A stretch of DNA of 64,000 nt from Plasmopara viticola (GCA_001695595.3 MBPM02000159.1:1-64000); one strand, 5' to 3'. Counted from the first letter of the stretch, positions 31,731 through 42,374 are shown. A program made the numbers and translations. Notes: generated by a model not told the origin, from the letters alone.

Positions 31731-33322
31731 CCAATTAGTGAGCGGTATGGTCTTGACCGCATCTCCGAACGCTCAGCTTCTGTACTTGGTGACTGTGATG
31801 TTGACAGCTTGAGACCGGACGTACACGGATTGTCGACGTTCTTGGCGTTTTTCTGTCCAAATCGCTCAGCCACGTCGCTAATGTAGCGTGTTTGCTTGAT
31901 CATTAGTGTGTAAGCTGTCATGTCGTGGTCGATCTCCATGCCCAAGATGAACTTCGCCATACCGAGATCCTTCATCTTGAAAACACTTTTAAGCATCCCC
32001 TTGACCTCTAGAGTCTCGTCGCTCGTCTTGGCTGCAACGATCATATCATCGACATAAAGACATACGTACACAAAACCGTCCACCACTTTCTTCACGTAGA
32101 CGCATTGATCCGCTCCACAACTTTTAAAATCGTTCTTCTTGGAGACGTGGTCGATTGTCTTATTCCAAGCGCTTGCAGCTTGCTTGAGACCATATATAGC
32201 TTTGTTCAGCTGACACGCAAATCCTTGAGGTCCCTTAACACCAATTGGAACTTCCATGTGAACACGATCCGACAGTACACTGTTGAGAAAGGCGGTGTCG
32301 ACGTCCAGCTGTTCCATTTTGTAGCCTAATACCGCACACACTGCGAGTACAACTCGAATTGAGTTCATGTTGGCCACTGGAGAGTAAGTCTCGAAGAAAT
32401 CCACGGCGTATTTCTGCTTGAAACCTTTAGCCACCAATCGTGCTTTGTAGCGCACAACACATCCATTCTGGTCACGCTTCTTAGCAAAAACCCAGCGGCA
32501 TCCAATCGTGCGTCCAATTGATTCTCGTGGAACGAGTGTCCATGTTTTGTTTTTGTGATGCGACTGTAATTCAGCGTCCAATGCTTGTCGCCACTGTTCT
32601 GCCTCGTCACTAGACATTGCCTGCGCATACGTGGTTGGCAAGTCTGATTCTTCACCAACACTCACAGCGTAAGCGAGAATAGCGTCAGCTATCAGGCCGT
32701 CTTCATCAACCCTCGCACGCTTTGAAGATGGTGGTCCTTCGCTTCCTCCCAGACTTTCATCGGCATCTGATCCGTTTTCCAGCAACAACATTGGTTCATT
32801 TGTACGCCTTGAACGTTCCACTTGCGGTCGAAATACCAATCGATCTTCCTGTGCATCCAGTGTAGGAGTTCTGTACTCTGTCAGTTCAGAGTGTACTGAG
32901 GTCGGTAATCGAAGCATCTCTACCCTTGACTCATTTGGGTCGGACTCCTCTTCATTCATTGGAGCATCTGGAATTTCATCTGCTCCTTCACCCTCCATAA
33001 GTTCATCTTGATCATGTTGGTGTTCCGTCGGCCCGGACACAGCACTTTCATCGTTGTCTTTGGTAACGTGTATCACTTTTATTTGTTTGAGCGGGTGTGT
33101 CTCATAAATGCCGCCCACTTCACGCTCGTCCAGCTTCATCGACCGTGATACTGATATCTTGTCTTTCTCCAAATCGTAAACTCGGTATCCCTTGGTGTCT
33201 TCGGCATAACCAAGGAACATGCACTTGAAGCTTTTGGCTTCGAGCTTAGTCCTCTTCACTAGATCAACGTGAGCATATCCATGAGACCCAAACACCCTAA
33301 GATGATCCATCCGTGGCTTCAT
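31604..33322 (-). CDS. Integrase C-terminus and reverse transcriptase of element E
   Basis: A 572-codon frame continuing from the previous one after a single shift. It opens in the integrase C-terminal region (FGSHGYAHVD, FLGYAEDTKGYRVYD), then an acidic linker with KRARVDEDG (possible nuclear signal), then RT from about residue 240. RT landmarks are GCRWVFAKKRD, RYKARLVAKGF, QLDVDTAFLNS near 340 and the active site YVDDM at 423-427. It ends by frameshift near the RT/RNase H border. Confidence 0.92.
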   Translation of the reverse strand: MKPRMDHLRVFGSHGYAHVDLVKRTKLEAKSFKCMFLGYAEDTKGYRVYDLEKDKISVSRSMKLDEREVGGIYETHPLKQIKVIHVTKDNDESAVSGPTEHQHDQDELMEGEGADEIPDAPMNEEESDPNESRVEMLRLPTSVHSELTEYRTPTLDAQEDRLVFRPQVERSRRTNEPMLLLENGSDADESLGGSEGPPSSKRARVDEDGLIADAILAYAVSVGEESDLPTTYAQAMSSDEAEQWRQALDAELQSHHKNKTWTLVPRESIGRTIGCRWVFAKKRDQNGCVVRYKARLVAKGFKQKYAVDFFETYSPVANMNSIRVVLAVCAVLGYKMEQLDVDTAFLNSVLSDRVHMEVPIGVKGPQGFACQLNKAIYGLKQAASAWNKTIDHVSKKNDFKSCGADQCVYVKKVVDGFVYVCLYVDDMIVAAKTSDETLEVKGMLKSVFKMKDLGMAKFILGMEIDHDMTAYTLMIKQTRYISDVAERFGQKNAKNVDNPCTSGLKLSTSQSPSTEAERSEMRSRPYRSLIGCLLYVTTCTRPDVAYIVTQLSRFSKNRGYHIGTPQFVYCAT

Positions 33323-35163
33323 CTTAAATCCCAGTTCATATGGGTGTTATTTGGGTGCATTGTATTAGGAGAGCGGTTGATCAGGTACACCGCAGTGCTT
33401 ACTGCCTCTGCCCACCAACATGTCGGAACACACTTGTAGTGTAGCATGCTCCGTGCCTTTTCCATTATCGTACGGTTCATTCGTTCTGCAATTCCATTTT
33501 GTTGGGGACTGTATGGTACTGTACGCTGATGTATGATACCGTTCCGCTGACATAAATCCGTAACTGTCTTGTTGACAAACTCCGTTCCATTGTTCGAACG
33601 CAAGCACTTGATACGGGTTCCCCACTGATTCTCATGCAGTGCTTTGAACATCTTGATCTTGTCGGCAACTTCACTCTTCTTTGCCAGATAGTAAGCCACC
33701 ACATACCTTGAATAATCATCCACAAACGTCAAAATGTATTTAGCACCTCCTTTTGAAAGTGTCTTCATCGGTCCCATCACGTCTGTGTGACCTAATTCCA
33801 ATACACGTGACGTCTTTGTCATGGAGCGTCCTGGAAAAGCTTCGATCGTCTGCTTGCCTTTCATGCATCCACCACACAGGGTCTTAATACCTTGTTTTAG
33901 CGCAGGAATACCTTCTGTGGATCGCATAGTCTTCACTAAAACGTCCTCACTTGGATGTCCCATACGAGCGTGCCATAACTCCCACTGACTATCAACTCCC
34001 GAGTTTTGCACCAATCGTGCCTCCTCTTGCTCACAATCCAGTGTGTAAGCTTTCCCATCTCTTGTCCCAGTTGCCAAAGCTTCGTTCTTGTCCCAAATGA
34101 TGCACGAAGCACGCTGAAATTCCACACTTAGTCCACGTTCGGCAAGCTTTCCCACCAACAGAAGACATCTGTCAAGTCCAGGGATAAGCAGCACTTCCAT
34201 CATCGATATGCGTCTTCCATCTAAGCCGATAAGCTTCACTGTTCCAGCTCCTTCGACGCGTAACTTTCTGCCATCTGCAATTGTTACCTTGATGTCGTCT
34301 TTAAGTTGCTTGAAGTCGATCAAGTCACTTCGGTGAGGGGTCATGTGTGACGTCGCACCACTGTCGATCAGCCAGCTTACTGATTGCTCATCCCCCACAG
34401 CAAACACTGCATCATTACCGCTATAACGGTTTCTGGAACGGTTCTCAGCAGCTGGGCAGTCCCGCTTCATATGACCAGTCTGGTCACAATTGAAGCATTT
34501 TCCCCGAAAACCGCCGCCCTTGCGTGGCGCGTAAATCTTGCGGCCACTTCCTCGTCTGCCCTTGATAAGTCCATCATTGTCTGTGGCTCGAAACGCTTTC
34601 TCACTTATTTCTTTCTTCTGTAGTCTGTCTGACTCCTTCAAGAGCTTCTCCTTGACTTTGATCAGAGTGATGTCCTTGGCGTTCTCCACGATAGAAGATA
34701 TTATTTCATATTCCGCCGGCAAGCTGCTCAGAAGCACCCGTAGCTGTCTTGATTCATCCACCGGCTCTCCCGTCATCTGGAGTCCCACGACCAGCTCATC
34801 GAAAGCGTCCAGATGTTCATCCATGCGAGTGCCACTCTCCATTTTAAACTCATGAAGGCGCCGTGTCATCGTGACACGGTTGTGTAAAGTGGAACAATGG
34901 TAGAAATCGCGAAGCGTTCCCCATGCCTCCAAGGCACGAGAAGCAGACCGTATCTTGGTCTGGTGTTGTATCTCGACGCCCTGGGCAATTATACCCAATG
35001 CCTTGGCGTCATTCACGAGCCACGTCTCCGTTATTTCGCTCTCGCCCTTCGCGCCCGTAATGTGTCCCAGCAGCCCTTTTCTTGCGAGAGCCATTCTCAT
35101 GTTGAACTCCCAATGGTAGTAGTTACCATCTCCTAGGAGGACTTCGGTGCGCTTGGTAGTCAT
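33319..35163 (-). CDS. Gag-protease-integrase part of element E polyprotein
   Basis: A 614-codon frame. Gag spans residues 1-220, with YYHWEFNMRMALARKG at 15-30. The zinc knuckle is at 223-236 (CFNCDQTGHMKRDC). The aspartic protease has DSG at 267-269, in WLIDSGATSHM. The integrase zinc residues are H398, H403, C430 and C433, and its core has D461 (HTDVMG), N524 where Asp is expected, and E560 (NGIAERMNRT). It is the only complete Gag in the window and shows what family 1 has lost. The frame ends early at NTHMNWDLR through a one-base shift; the RT part follows at 33322. Confidence 0.93.
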   Translation of the reverse strand: MTTKRTEVLLGDGNYYHWEFNMRMALARKGLLGHITGAKGESEITETWLVNDAKALGIIAQGVEIQHQTKIRSASRALEAWGTLRDFYHCSTLHNRVTMTRRLHEFKMESGTRMDEHLDAFDELVVGLQMTGEPVDESRQLRVLLSSLPAEYEIISSIVENAKDITLIKVKEKLLKESDRLQKKEISEKAFRATDNDGLIKGRRGSGRKIYAPRKGGGFRGKCFNCDQTGHMKRDCPAAENRSRNRYSGNDAVFAVGDEQSVSWLIDSGATSHMTPHRSDLIDFKQLKDDIKVTIADGRKLRVEGAGTVKLIGLDGRRISMMEVLLIPGLDRCLLLVGKLAERGLSVEFQRASCIIWDKNEALATGTRDGKAYTLDCEQEEARLVQNSGVDSQWELWHARMGHPSEDVLVKTMRSTEGIPALKQGIKTLCGGCMKGKQTIEAFPGRSMTKTSRVLELGHTDVMGPMKTLSKGGAKYILTFVDDYSRYVVAYYLAKKSEVADKIKMFKALHENQWGTRIKCLRSNNGTEFVNKTVTDLCQRNGIIHQRTVPYSPQQNGIAERMNRTIMEKARSMLHYKCVPTCWWAEAVSTAVYLINRSPNTMHPNNTHMNWDLR

Positions 35164-35211
35164 GGCGGTGACGGTGTGGTGATGCGAGGCTGTTGTTTGC
35201 GGCTGTCAACC

Positions 35212-35357
35212 TGTTAAGAAGAAAGTAAAAACTAAAGTGAATACATTTATCCTGACCAATTAATGGCTACCATATGTAATTACTAATTGTGACGTGCTTG
35301 TAATTACTGTGAAGCCATCCACCTGTTCAACATGCATTCAGCGGTGTAATGTTAAAA
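35212..35357 (-). repeat. 5' LTR of element E
   Basis: 146 bp, differs from the 3' LTR by a handful of substitutions (for example the terminal TTAAAA against TTAACA). The next bases on minus, GGTTGACAGCCGC, are the likely primer-binding site and resemble GGTTAATAGCCGC in G. Confidence 0.92.
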
Positions 35358-35974
35358 CTTTCACTATATCCGATATAAAAAAGAATAAGATATTATATTA
35401 AATCCTTCCACATATTGAAAAATATCAAATCAAAGCCTTTTAAGTTCACCGACAAGCATCCCTTCACTAAGTTCGAGCTCTAGCTGTTCTGAACTTACTG
35501 TCGTTTGAAATGTGTCAGGGTCTGGCGCATTGTGGAGAAAATAGCGAAAATTCTGGACTTATGTTACTAAACTTACCATATTTTTTCGCAAACATTGGCG
35601 TAAGGACCTACTGCCGCAAACACGCGCTTATTATCCTTTAGCAATTGGTTTATTCCATCCCTTCGTTCAGCCGGCGCAGTCTTTCATCCCTACACTTTTT
35701 TCGCTTCGCGCAAGCCACAGTTGTCTCGAATCTTCACTTTGACTTCGAAATTTTCACTTTCACTCCAAAACGCTTCACAAGTTATCACTGCGTCGGTGAA
35801 AGAGAAGAACGTGTTGTTGACGTCTTAGTAAGTATCCCTTAATAATGTGGACAAGCATGGATGGCACGATGCCTCATCTCCGCCGCTGCAAACGACATTG
35901 GGCGCCCGAAGTTTGATTTTCTAGTATTTTGACCCGTCCCGCATCTTCATCGCGATAAGTTTACGATTTGCGAA
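35358..35974. other. F/G outer flank, left copy
   Basis: A/T-rich with no confident gene. On minus near 35700-35800 FEVKVKIRDN is readable in a frame that also exists in the right copy (about 47130-47250), suggesting a coding remnant related to the acidic ORF at 28050. Confidence 0.35.
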
Positions 35975-36157
35975 TGCCCCATAAATTGCGTTGTGAAGCA
36001 AAACTTCGCATGCGAGGCCATGGAAGCCGACCGCAACAGATTTTGCACACTTGTTAGCCGCAAGCCATTATTTGTGTCAGCGATCTGCCCCAACATGCTC
36101 AATACAAGATGCTATGAAGTAGACCCGTCGCTTAAGCGCAGTTCTAATAACTATTAA
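35975..36157 (+). pseudogene. Cysteine-containing hypothetical coding remnant, left copy
   Basis: Open in frame from upstream without ATG: CPINCVVKQNFACEAMEADR, then VSAICPNMLNTRCYEVD and stop TAA 36155-36157. The right copy (46970-46782) has an ATG a few codons upstream and one K/E change. The protein is conserved in both arms, but the family is not recognised. Confidence 0.35.
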
Positions 36158-36221
36158 ACAGATATGTTGACAGAAATTTGTATGCGTACACACTTTTCAT
36201 TTACTTCTTTTTCAAACACAG

Positions 36222-36271
36222 AAAATGGATGCTTTGGTACGCGGGCACCAACAATTCGACGATCACGACGG
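36222..36271 (+). other. Possible short exon between splice sites
   Basis: A pyrimidine-rich tract and CAG (36219-36221) precede AAAATGGATGC; the frame MDALVRGHQQFDDHDG runs to GG|GTGAGTACC. In the inverted copy (46704-46655) the same peptide is kept with only V to I. Oomycete introns have this kind of boundary. A weak but coherent exon candidate. Confidence 0.3.
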
Positions 36272-36436
36272 GTGAGTACCTTGCAAGTTGTACAACAAAA
36301 GTTGAGGTATATTGCATCGACAATGCTGTGACGCAAAGGTTGCAAGAGCTATTTTTTACAATTCATTTCCAGCGACTAGAGTGACAAAGAAGATGAAGAC
36401 AGCTTTTAAATGGTACAAGCTCAGTACGCCGTCAGC

Positions 36437-36713
36437 TATTGAGTTGGACCGCTTGTGTGGTTGGAAGCAAATTGTGAAGTAAATACATATTGGTCCTTAG
36501 TTCGCAAACTGCTTGCTACCTCTAAGCCACTCATTCCCGATACTAGATAACCTATACCGGCCACCTGATTTACCTAGACCAATGAAAAGCTTTCAAACCT
36601 TCTTAAGGCATCTAGAAGCTTTTGGAAGCTTCTCCTGTGACGTCACACCGTGACGTCATGACTATATCAAAGTATATCTAATCATACAAGCATTATGTGG
36701 TGTGATACCAACA
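36437..36713 (-). repeat. 3' LTR of element F
   Basis: 277 bp. Keeps both TGACGTCA sites; the GAA/TTC array has mutations (AAA for the third unit, ATG for the fifth). Confidence 0.9.
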
Positions 36714-36726
36714 CTCTCACTTACTG

Positions 36727-39700
36727 CTAATGCTGGTTGCGCCTTGGTCTGATGCCACTTGCGTATAGCAAGTATTCGAGTCGCTTTCTCCCTAGTCCCT
36801 TAGTCAACATGTCCGCAAACTGGCCCTCCGTCGATACGTATTCCACCACGATGATGTCTCGGGCCACGTTCTCCAGGATGATGTGGTGACGAATGTCGAC
36901 GCGCTTGGTCCTAGCATTGTAGCCCGCATTATTGGCAAGTTCGATCGCACCTTGATTGGCTTCCCAGACCAACGTGGCTCCCACTTGCTCATGACCAAGA
37001 TCCTTGAGCATCGCACGGACCCAAAGCACTTCTTGTGTACACAAGCTTATAGCCATGTACTCCGCCTCCGCCGAGCTCAAAGCAACCGTACGCTGATACT
37101 TGGACTTGAAGATGACTGGTGCGCCGCCAATCATAACCACCGTCCCTGACACGGAGCGATCGTCAATGTTGCTGCCCCAGTCTGCGTCTGCGTATGCTGT
37201 AGCTTGCACCTCACTAGCGCTGCCGTCATATGTAATCACATACTCACGTGTCGTCTTGAGATACCGAAGAACACGAATGGCCACCTTCCAATGTTGTTTA
37301 CCTGGATTCTCCAAAAATCTTGATAATTGGGTGATGACATACGCCACATCTGGGCGCGTACATGTCGTGATATATAACACACATCCGATCAACGACCTGT
37401 ACGGTTTCGACTGCATTTCTGCTCTCTCGACTTCCGTCGTTGGTGATTGCATCTTTGACAGCTTCAAACCGGACTCACATGGGTTAGCCACTGCCTTTGC
37501 GTCCTCTTGGTTGAAACGGCTGACCACATCATCGATTTATCGAGTCTGTCGAATCATCAGCGTACTGCCGTTGCGGTCATGATCTCCATACCAAGAATAA
37601 TTTTAGCCTTGCCTAGCTCCTTCATCCGATAAAACCTCTTGAGTGCTGTCTTGGCCTCTTGAATCTCCCTGCTGGTCTTGGCGGCAATGATCATGTCGTC
37701 AACGTAGAGACACACATAGACGTAGTTGCCATCTTGACTCTTGACGTAGACACACTGATCTGCTCCGCTGCTACAAAATCCAATCTCTAAAAACACAGCA
37801 TGTATCGTCTTGTTCCACGCACTTGCAGCCTGCCTGAGACCGTAGATCGCCTTGTCCAACTTGCACATCATTTTCTCGGCATTGGCTATGCCATTTGGTA
37901 CTTCCATGAGCACGACTTCCTTGAGATCACTATTCAGGAACGCCGTTGCCGCAATCCAGCTGCTCAGTTACGAACCCATTCGCCACCACCACAGCTAGCA
38001 CGACCCTGATCGAGTTCTTGTTTGCCACGGGCGAGTACGTCTCGAAGAAGTTGACACCAAATTTCTGCTTGAACCCCTTAGCGACGAGTCGAGCCTTGTA
38101 GCGCACCACTTGTCCGTGCTCGTTCCGCTTCTTGGCGAATACCCATCTACAACCGATTGGTCGAATGACTTGTCGTCTTGGTACCAGCGTCCAGGATCCG
38201 TTATCCGCGTGCGCCTTGAGCTCCGCTTGCATCGCCTGGTTCCATTTGCAATTGTCGCTGCTTTTTAATGCTTGACTGTATGTTGATGGAGCGTCGTCCG
38301 CCTCACCAACACTTGCAGTATAGGCCAATACAGCCTCTGCAATAAGACCTTCATCATATACTTTGGGACGCTTTGGAGAAGGTGGTTTATCGCTGCCCTT
38401 TGACGCGTCTTCACTGCCATCACCATCCTCTAGCATCAGCGCTCTGTCTCGTAAGCGTCTTGATCGATTCAGCTCCGGTTGAAACACCAACCGATTTTCC
38501 TGAAATGCTTGTCTCGGAACGTGATATTCCGTTATCTCATCACCTCTTGTTTCTTGAGTTTCTGGACCTAGTATTTGAGGTATGATGATATTTGTATCAC
38601 ATAAAGTCGATTCCATCTCGTCCATCTCGATATCAGAAGCGCTTTCTTCGACATCTTCCATTGTCTCGTCTCTATCTGATTGACGAACCATCGGAATCAC
38701 TGCTTCGTCAGTGTCCCAAATATGCTTGACGATTGATTCTTTCTCCGATACCATTGTGTCGTATATGCCTTCAACTTCCCGCTCGTCTAGTCTTATGGAG
38801 CGTGATATGACAACCTTCGACCTTTCTAGATCGAACACTCTGTATCCTTTGGTGTTCTCCGCGTACCTGAGGAACATACACCGAAAACTCTTTAACTCGA
38901 GTTTTGTCCTCTTGGCATCGTCAATATGAGCATAGCCTTGCGATCCAAACACACGCAAATGCTCAATCCTTGGCTTCAACTGGAAATCCAACTCGAACGG
39001 TGTGACGCCCGAATTCGCAGAGTTTATGGATCTGTTGATCAAGTACACAGCCGTACTGACCGCCTCTGCCCACCACTGCATGCCGACACCCTTGTAGTAC
39101 AGCATACTCCTTGCCTTTTCCATGATCGTGCGGTTCATGCGTTCAGCAACGCCGTTCTGGTACGGGCTATACGGTACTGTCCGCTGGTGCACGATACCAT
39201 TACGGGCACATATATCGGCAATCTTCTTGTTGACGAACTCCGTCCCGTTGTCCGACCGTATACACTTTATGCGCTTGTCCCATTGATTCTCGTAGAATGC
39301 CTTGAACTCGCTCAGTTTTGCGGCCACCTCGCTTTTGTGCTTCATAATATACGCTACCACAAATTTGAGTAGTCGTCCACGAAAGTCAACACGAATCTTG
39401 CACCACCCTTTGAGACCGTCTTCATCGGTCCCATCACGTCTGTGTGCACAAGCTCTAACACACGTGACGTCCTTGTCAGCGACTGAGACGGGAAGGTATC
39501 GACCGTCTGTTTGACCTTCATGCAACCACTGCACAGCTTCTGAATGCTCTGCTTGACCGCTGGCATACCGCTCGTGGCGCGCTGTGTCTTGTCCATACCA
39601 GCTTTTCCGGGGTGTCCCAAGCGAGCATGCCAAAGTTCCCACTCATTCATAGCCCCTGAGTATTCCACAAGCCGAGCTTCTTCTTGCTCAAAATCCAGGA

Positions 39701-40130
39701 AGTATGCCTTACCAATCTTCTTGCCGCTTGCAATCGCGCGCTTGGCACTCCAAATGACGCAGGATGAGCTTTGAAACTCCACCCTCATGCCACGTCCTGC
39801 CAAATTTCCAACTGACGTCAGTCGTCTATTGAGTTCTGGTATGTGCAGGACCTCGACCATCTTGATCCGTAGACCGTCCGGACCTTTCAGTTTGACTGTT
39901 CCCACTCCAGCCACTTGCAGCTTCTTACCATCAGCAATAGAGACTTCTTGACCAGTCTTTAACTCCTTGTACTCAAAACGATCGCTCCGATGTGGTGTCA
40001 TATGCGACGTAGCCTCACTGTCGATGAGCCATTCTTCGCATCGCAGCTCACCAGCAGCAAACACAGCACCTTCTCCCTCGTCATCGGTACGCTTCGGGCA
40101 GTCCCGCTTATAGTGTCCGACTTGCCACAT
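36727..40130 (-). pseudogene. pol of element F
   Basis: Protease DSE for DSG. The PR-IN frame 40130-39354 breaks at YSNLW. The integrase core (RSDNGTEF, NGVAERMNRT) and RT start lie in the long frame ending at 37930 (QLDCGNGVPE). RT continues 37913-37557 with intact CLYVDDMIIAAKT, breaks at EIMTATAVR, and RNase H is open 37527-36727 with SSAEAEYMAISLCTQEVLW. Confidence 0.92.
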
Positions 40131-40557
40131 TTAAAACATTGCGAGAGTCATCAACAGGTTCTCTAAGTGTCTGGAGGCCGACAACAAGCTCATCAGAAGC
40201 ATCCAAGTGCTTCGACATCGTCGAACCACTGTCCATCTTGAAATCATGCAGACGACATGTCATCTCGACACGGTTGTGGAGCGTGGTTCGGTTGTAGAAG
40301 TCTAGGAAGATGACCCACGCGTGCATCGCCATTGTTGCCGATCGTATCTTGGTCTGGTGTTGCAGCTCTGTGCCTTGAGCAATGATACCCAGTGCTTTAG
40401 CGTCGTTGAACAGCCAGGCTTCAGTCATCTCTTCCTCTTTCGTGATGACTTAAACGTGCGCCTGCAATCCCTTGCGCGCCAACGTCATACGCATGTTGGA
40501 CTCCCAGTGGAAGTAGGTTCCACTACCCATGGGGACTTGACTTAGCTTGCTTGTCAT
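40110..40557 (-). pseudogene. gag of element F
   Basis: ATG 40557. TAA at about 40450 interrupts QAHV-VIT; the frame resumes at 40428 (MTEAWLFNDAKALG). The shared family 1 deletion follows GEPVDD-type sequence (REPVDD here). The zinc knuckle has lost one base (TGTGGCAAGTC for TGTGGCCAAGTC). Confidence 0.9.
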
Positions 40558-40606
40558 GGTGGGCGTGGCGACTGGTGGTCTTGAAACCTTTTTGCGGCTA
40601 TTAACC

Positions 40607-40883
40607 TATTGAGTTGGACCGCTTGTGTGGTTGAAAGCAAATTGTGAAGTGGATATATATTGGTCCTTAGTTCGCAAACTGCTTGCTACCTCTAAGCCAC
40701 TCATTCCATATACTAGATAACCTATACCGGCCACCTGGTTTATCTAGACCAATGAAAACCTTTCGAACCTTCTTAAGGCTTCTAGAAGCTTCTGGAAGCT
40801 TCTCCTGTGATGTCACACCGTGACGTCATGACTATATTAAAGTATACGTAATCATACAAGCATTAGGTGTTGTAATACCAACA
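40607..40883 (-). repeat. 5' LTR of element F
   Basis: 277 bp, mirror of the G 5' LTR, which it matches closely. Contains the full heat-shock-like array and a TGACGTCA site. Confidence 0.9.
40765..40802 (-). promoter_or_regulatory. Heat-shock-element-like array in F 5' LTR
   Basis: On plus, GAA or TTC occurs at 40765, 40770, 40780, 40785, 40790, 40795 and 40800; only 40775 (AAG) deviates. Strict 5-bp phasing with alternating orientation is the heat-shock-factor consensus. Confidence 0.7.
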
Positions 40884-42048
40884 TCAGCCTTGACAAAACT
40901 CTTTCATAGAAGCTGACTCTCACGAAATATGCGTTAACGCGAAGCTTGAATTTATACTTAGGGAGTTGTAGTACTTAAAACATTGCGCCGGCAAGTTTTC
41001 CCCTCACCGTAAATTACCACCGAGACCATTCCTTAAACCTTCTTTCGATACAGCACCAATGTCACCGACACAACTTCTCGACCACCTTAGAGCGAGAGCC
41101 ACGACTTTTTGATAACAGTGTATTTTGAGAACCGCTCAACTATTGAGATCAAGCCCCTGTTTTTTTAACGACGCAACCCTTTGACTTAGCTTATAGCGAG
41201 TGCATGGGCCACAGGTTTGCTGGCTCAACTTGCTGCTGATGTCGGCATTTACATCATGCCTGATACTTTAAATCGAACTCTTCTTTGTTTTGGACTGGAG
41301 GTTAAGCAAAAGTCCACTGACTTGCTGTTAAACGCAACTAACTGAACAACAATCCAAAGACTTGCTCTTGTTAAAACGGCTGTTATTGTCAGTAGCGAAC
41401 TTTGCTGCGTGTACAGGTACAATCAAACAACGTAGACGTCTAGCATGTGCAACATCAGCAGTACAATTTGAATATTTGGCAGCAATCTTCTTTTAATGAT
41501 GACGCAGACTGCAGTTACAATTTCCCCCCTTCTATTTATGGCCCCTAATCTAATTAGCAGAATGCTCTGGAAGCTTATCTGGTGACAAAGGCACTTGCTC
41601 CTTCGCCTCGGTTGTGTATTTGACAATGTCAATATGCACGTTCTCGAGCCCACAAGATGCAGATTAAAAAAAACAGCCGTGGTATTTTTACTCGTATGAA
41701 ATTGCTCTTGAATGGTTTTTCGATCTCACCCAGTGGTTGCACTGTAGGTCACGTATACAGGTTTTGCATCGAATAAATTAGCTAGGCAAGGAGTTGCCGA
41801 ACGCATAAAGAGAGTTCGAAGATAGCATTCTTTTTGGAAGCTTTCTGGTGTTTAAACTGTAGAAGCGGAACCTTGTTCAGCCTTAGCTTTATGGTATACT
41901 TACATCGCACTCAATCGGCTTGACTGCGCGGTATTTTTACCATAAGGCTTTGCTTTAGTTGTCGACATAGCTATATTGCATGCACAAAGATCGCACTTTG
42001 GTGCTTTTCTGACCTCAAGTATTTTGTAGTGGGCTGACTTAAGGTGAT
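40884..42048. other. Spacer between head-to-head elements F and G
   Basis: 1165 bp, same orientation and close match to 4136-5299 with scattered substitutions and indels. Weak open frames only (a 76-codon minus frame is closed in the other copy). Flanked by two divergent 5' LTRs. Confidence 0.8.
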
Positions 42049-42103
42049 TGTTGGTATTACACTACCCAACGCTGGTATGATTACGTATTCTTTAATATAG
42101 TCA

Positions 42104-42124
42104 TGACGTCACGGTGTGACGTCA
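42104..42124 (+). promoter_or_regulatory. Paired TGACGTCA (CRE/bZIP-like) sites
   Basis: Perfect palindromes at 42104-42111 and 42117-42124, 13 bp apart and just upstream of the GAA/TTC array. In A, B and H both are mutated. Confidence 0.6.
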
Positions 42125-42129
42125 CAGGA

Positions 42130-42167
42130 GAAGCTTCCAGAAGCTTCTAGAAGCCTTAAGAAGGTTC
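42130..42167 (+). promoter_or_regulatory. Heat-shock-element-like array in G 5' LTR
   Basis: GAA 42130, TTC 42135, GAA 42140, TTC 42145, GAA 42150, CTT 42155 (mismatch), GAA 42160, TTC 42165. The first five units are a perfect nGAAnnTTCn-type series. A TATA-like stretch and the conserved GGACCAATATA core follow 80-100 bp downstream. Confidence 0.72.
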
Positions 42168-42374
42168 GAAAGGTTTTCATTGGTCTAGATAGACCAGGTG
42201 GCCGGTATAGGTTATATAGTATATGGAATGGGTGGCTTAGAGGTAGCATACAGTTTGCGAACTAAGGACCAATATAGATTCACTTCACAATTTGCTTTCA
42301 ACCACACAAGCGGTCCAACTCAATAGGTTAATAGCCGCAAAAAGGTTTCAAGACCACCAGTCGCCACGCTCACC

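Larger units (their letters stand above)
30895..35357 (-). mobile_element. Ty1/copia element E (family 3), near intact
   Basis: Two 146-bp LTRs (30895-31040, 35212-35357) with TGTTAA...TTAACA ends, complete Gag and all Pol domains, and a purine tract GAGTGGGAG next to the 3' LTR. Frame breaks number three (about 33320, 31620, 31530), two at or near homopolymers. The integrase has RSNNG for RSDNG. No target-site duplication: left flank GTTAG, right flank CTTTC. The left flank belongs to the C/D repeat and the right flank to the F/G repeat, so E marks a junction. Confidence 0.95.
35357..40883. repeat. Left arm of inverted duplication around F/G (partner 42049-47573)
   Basis: Feature coordinates sum to about 82,930. 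Includes F and 1.08 kb beyond its 3' LTR. Homology on the outer side stops at 35357/47573 exactly at the E LTR edge. The flank parts are more diverged than those of the two other palindromes. Confidence 0.88.
36437..40883 (-). mobile_element. Ty1/copia element F (family 1), dead
   Basis: 3' LTR 36437-36713, 5' LTR 40607-40883. Shares with G the frameshifts at DDYSNLW, QLDCGNGVPE and EIMTATAVR, none of which is in A, B or H; lacks the MVSKK stop of those three. Head to head with G across 40884-42048. Confidence 0.94.
42049..42325 (+). repeat. 5' LTR of element G
   Basis: 277 bp, TGTTGG to CAATA, followed by GGTTAATAGCCGC (likely primer-binding site). Carries the best-preserved promoter motifs in the window. 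Confidence 0.92.
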
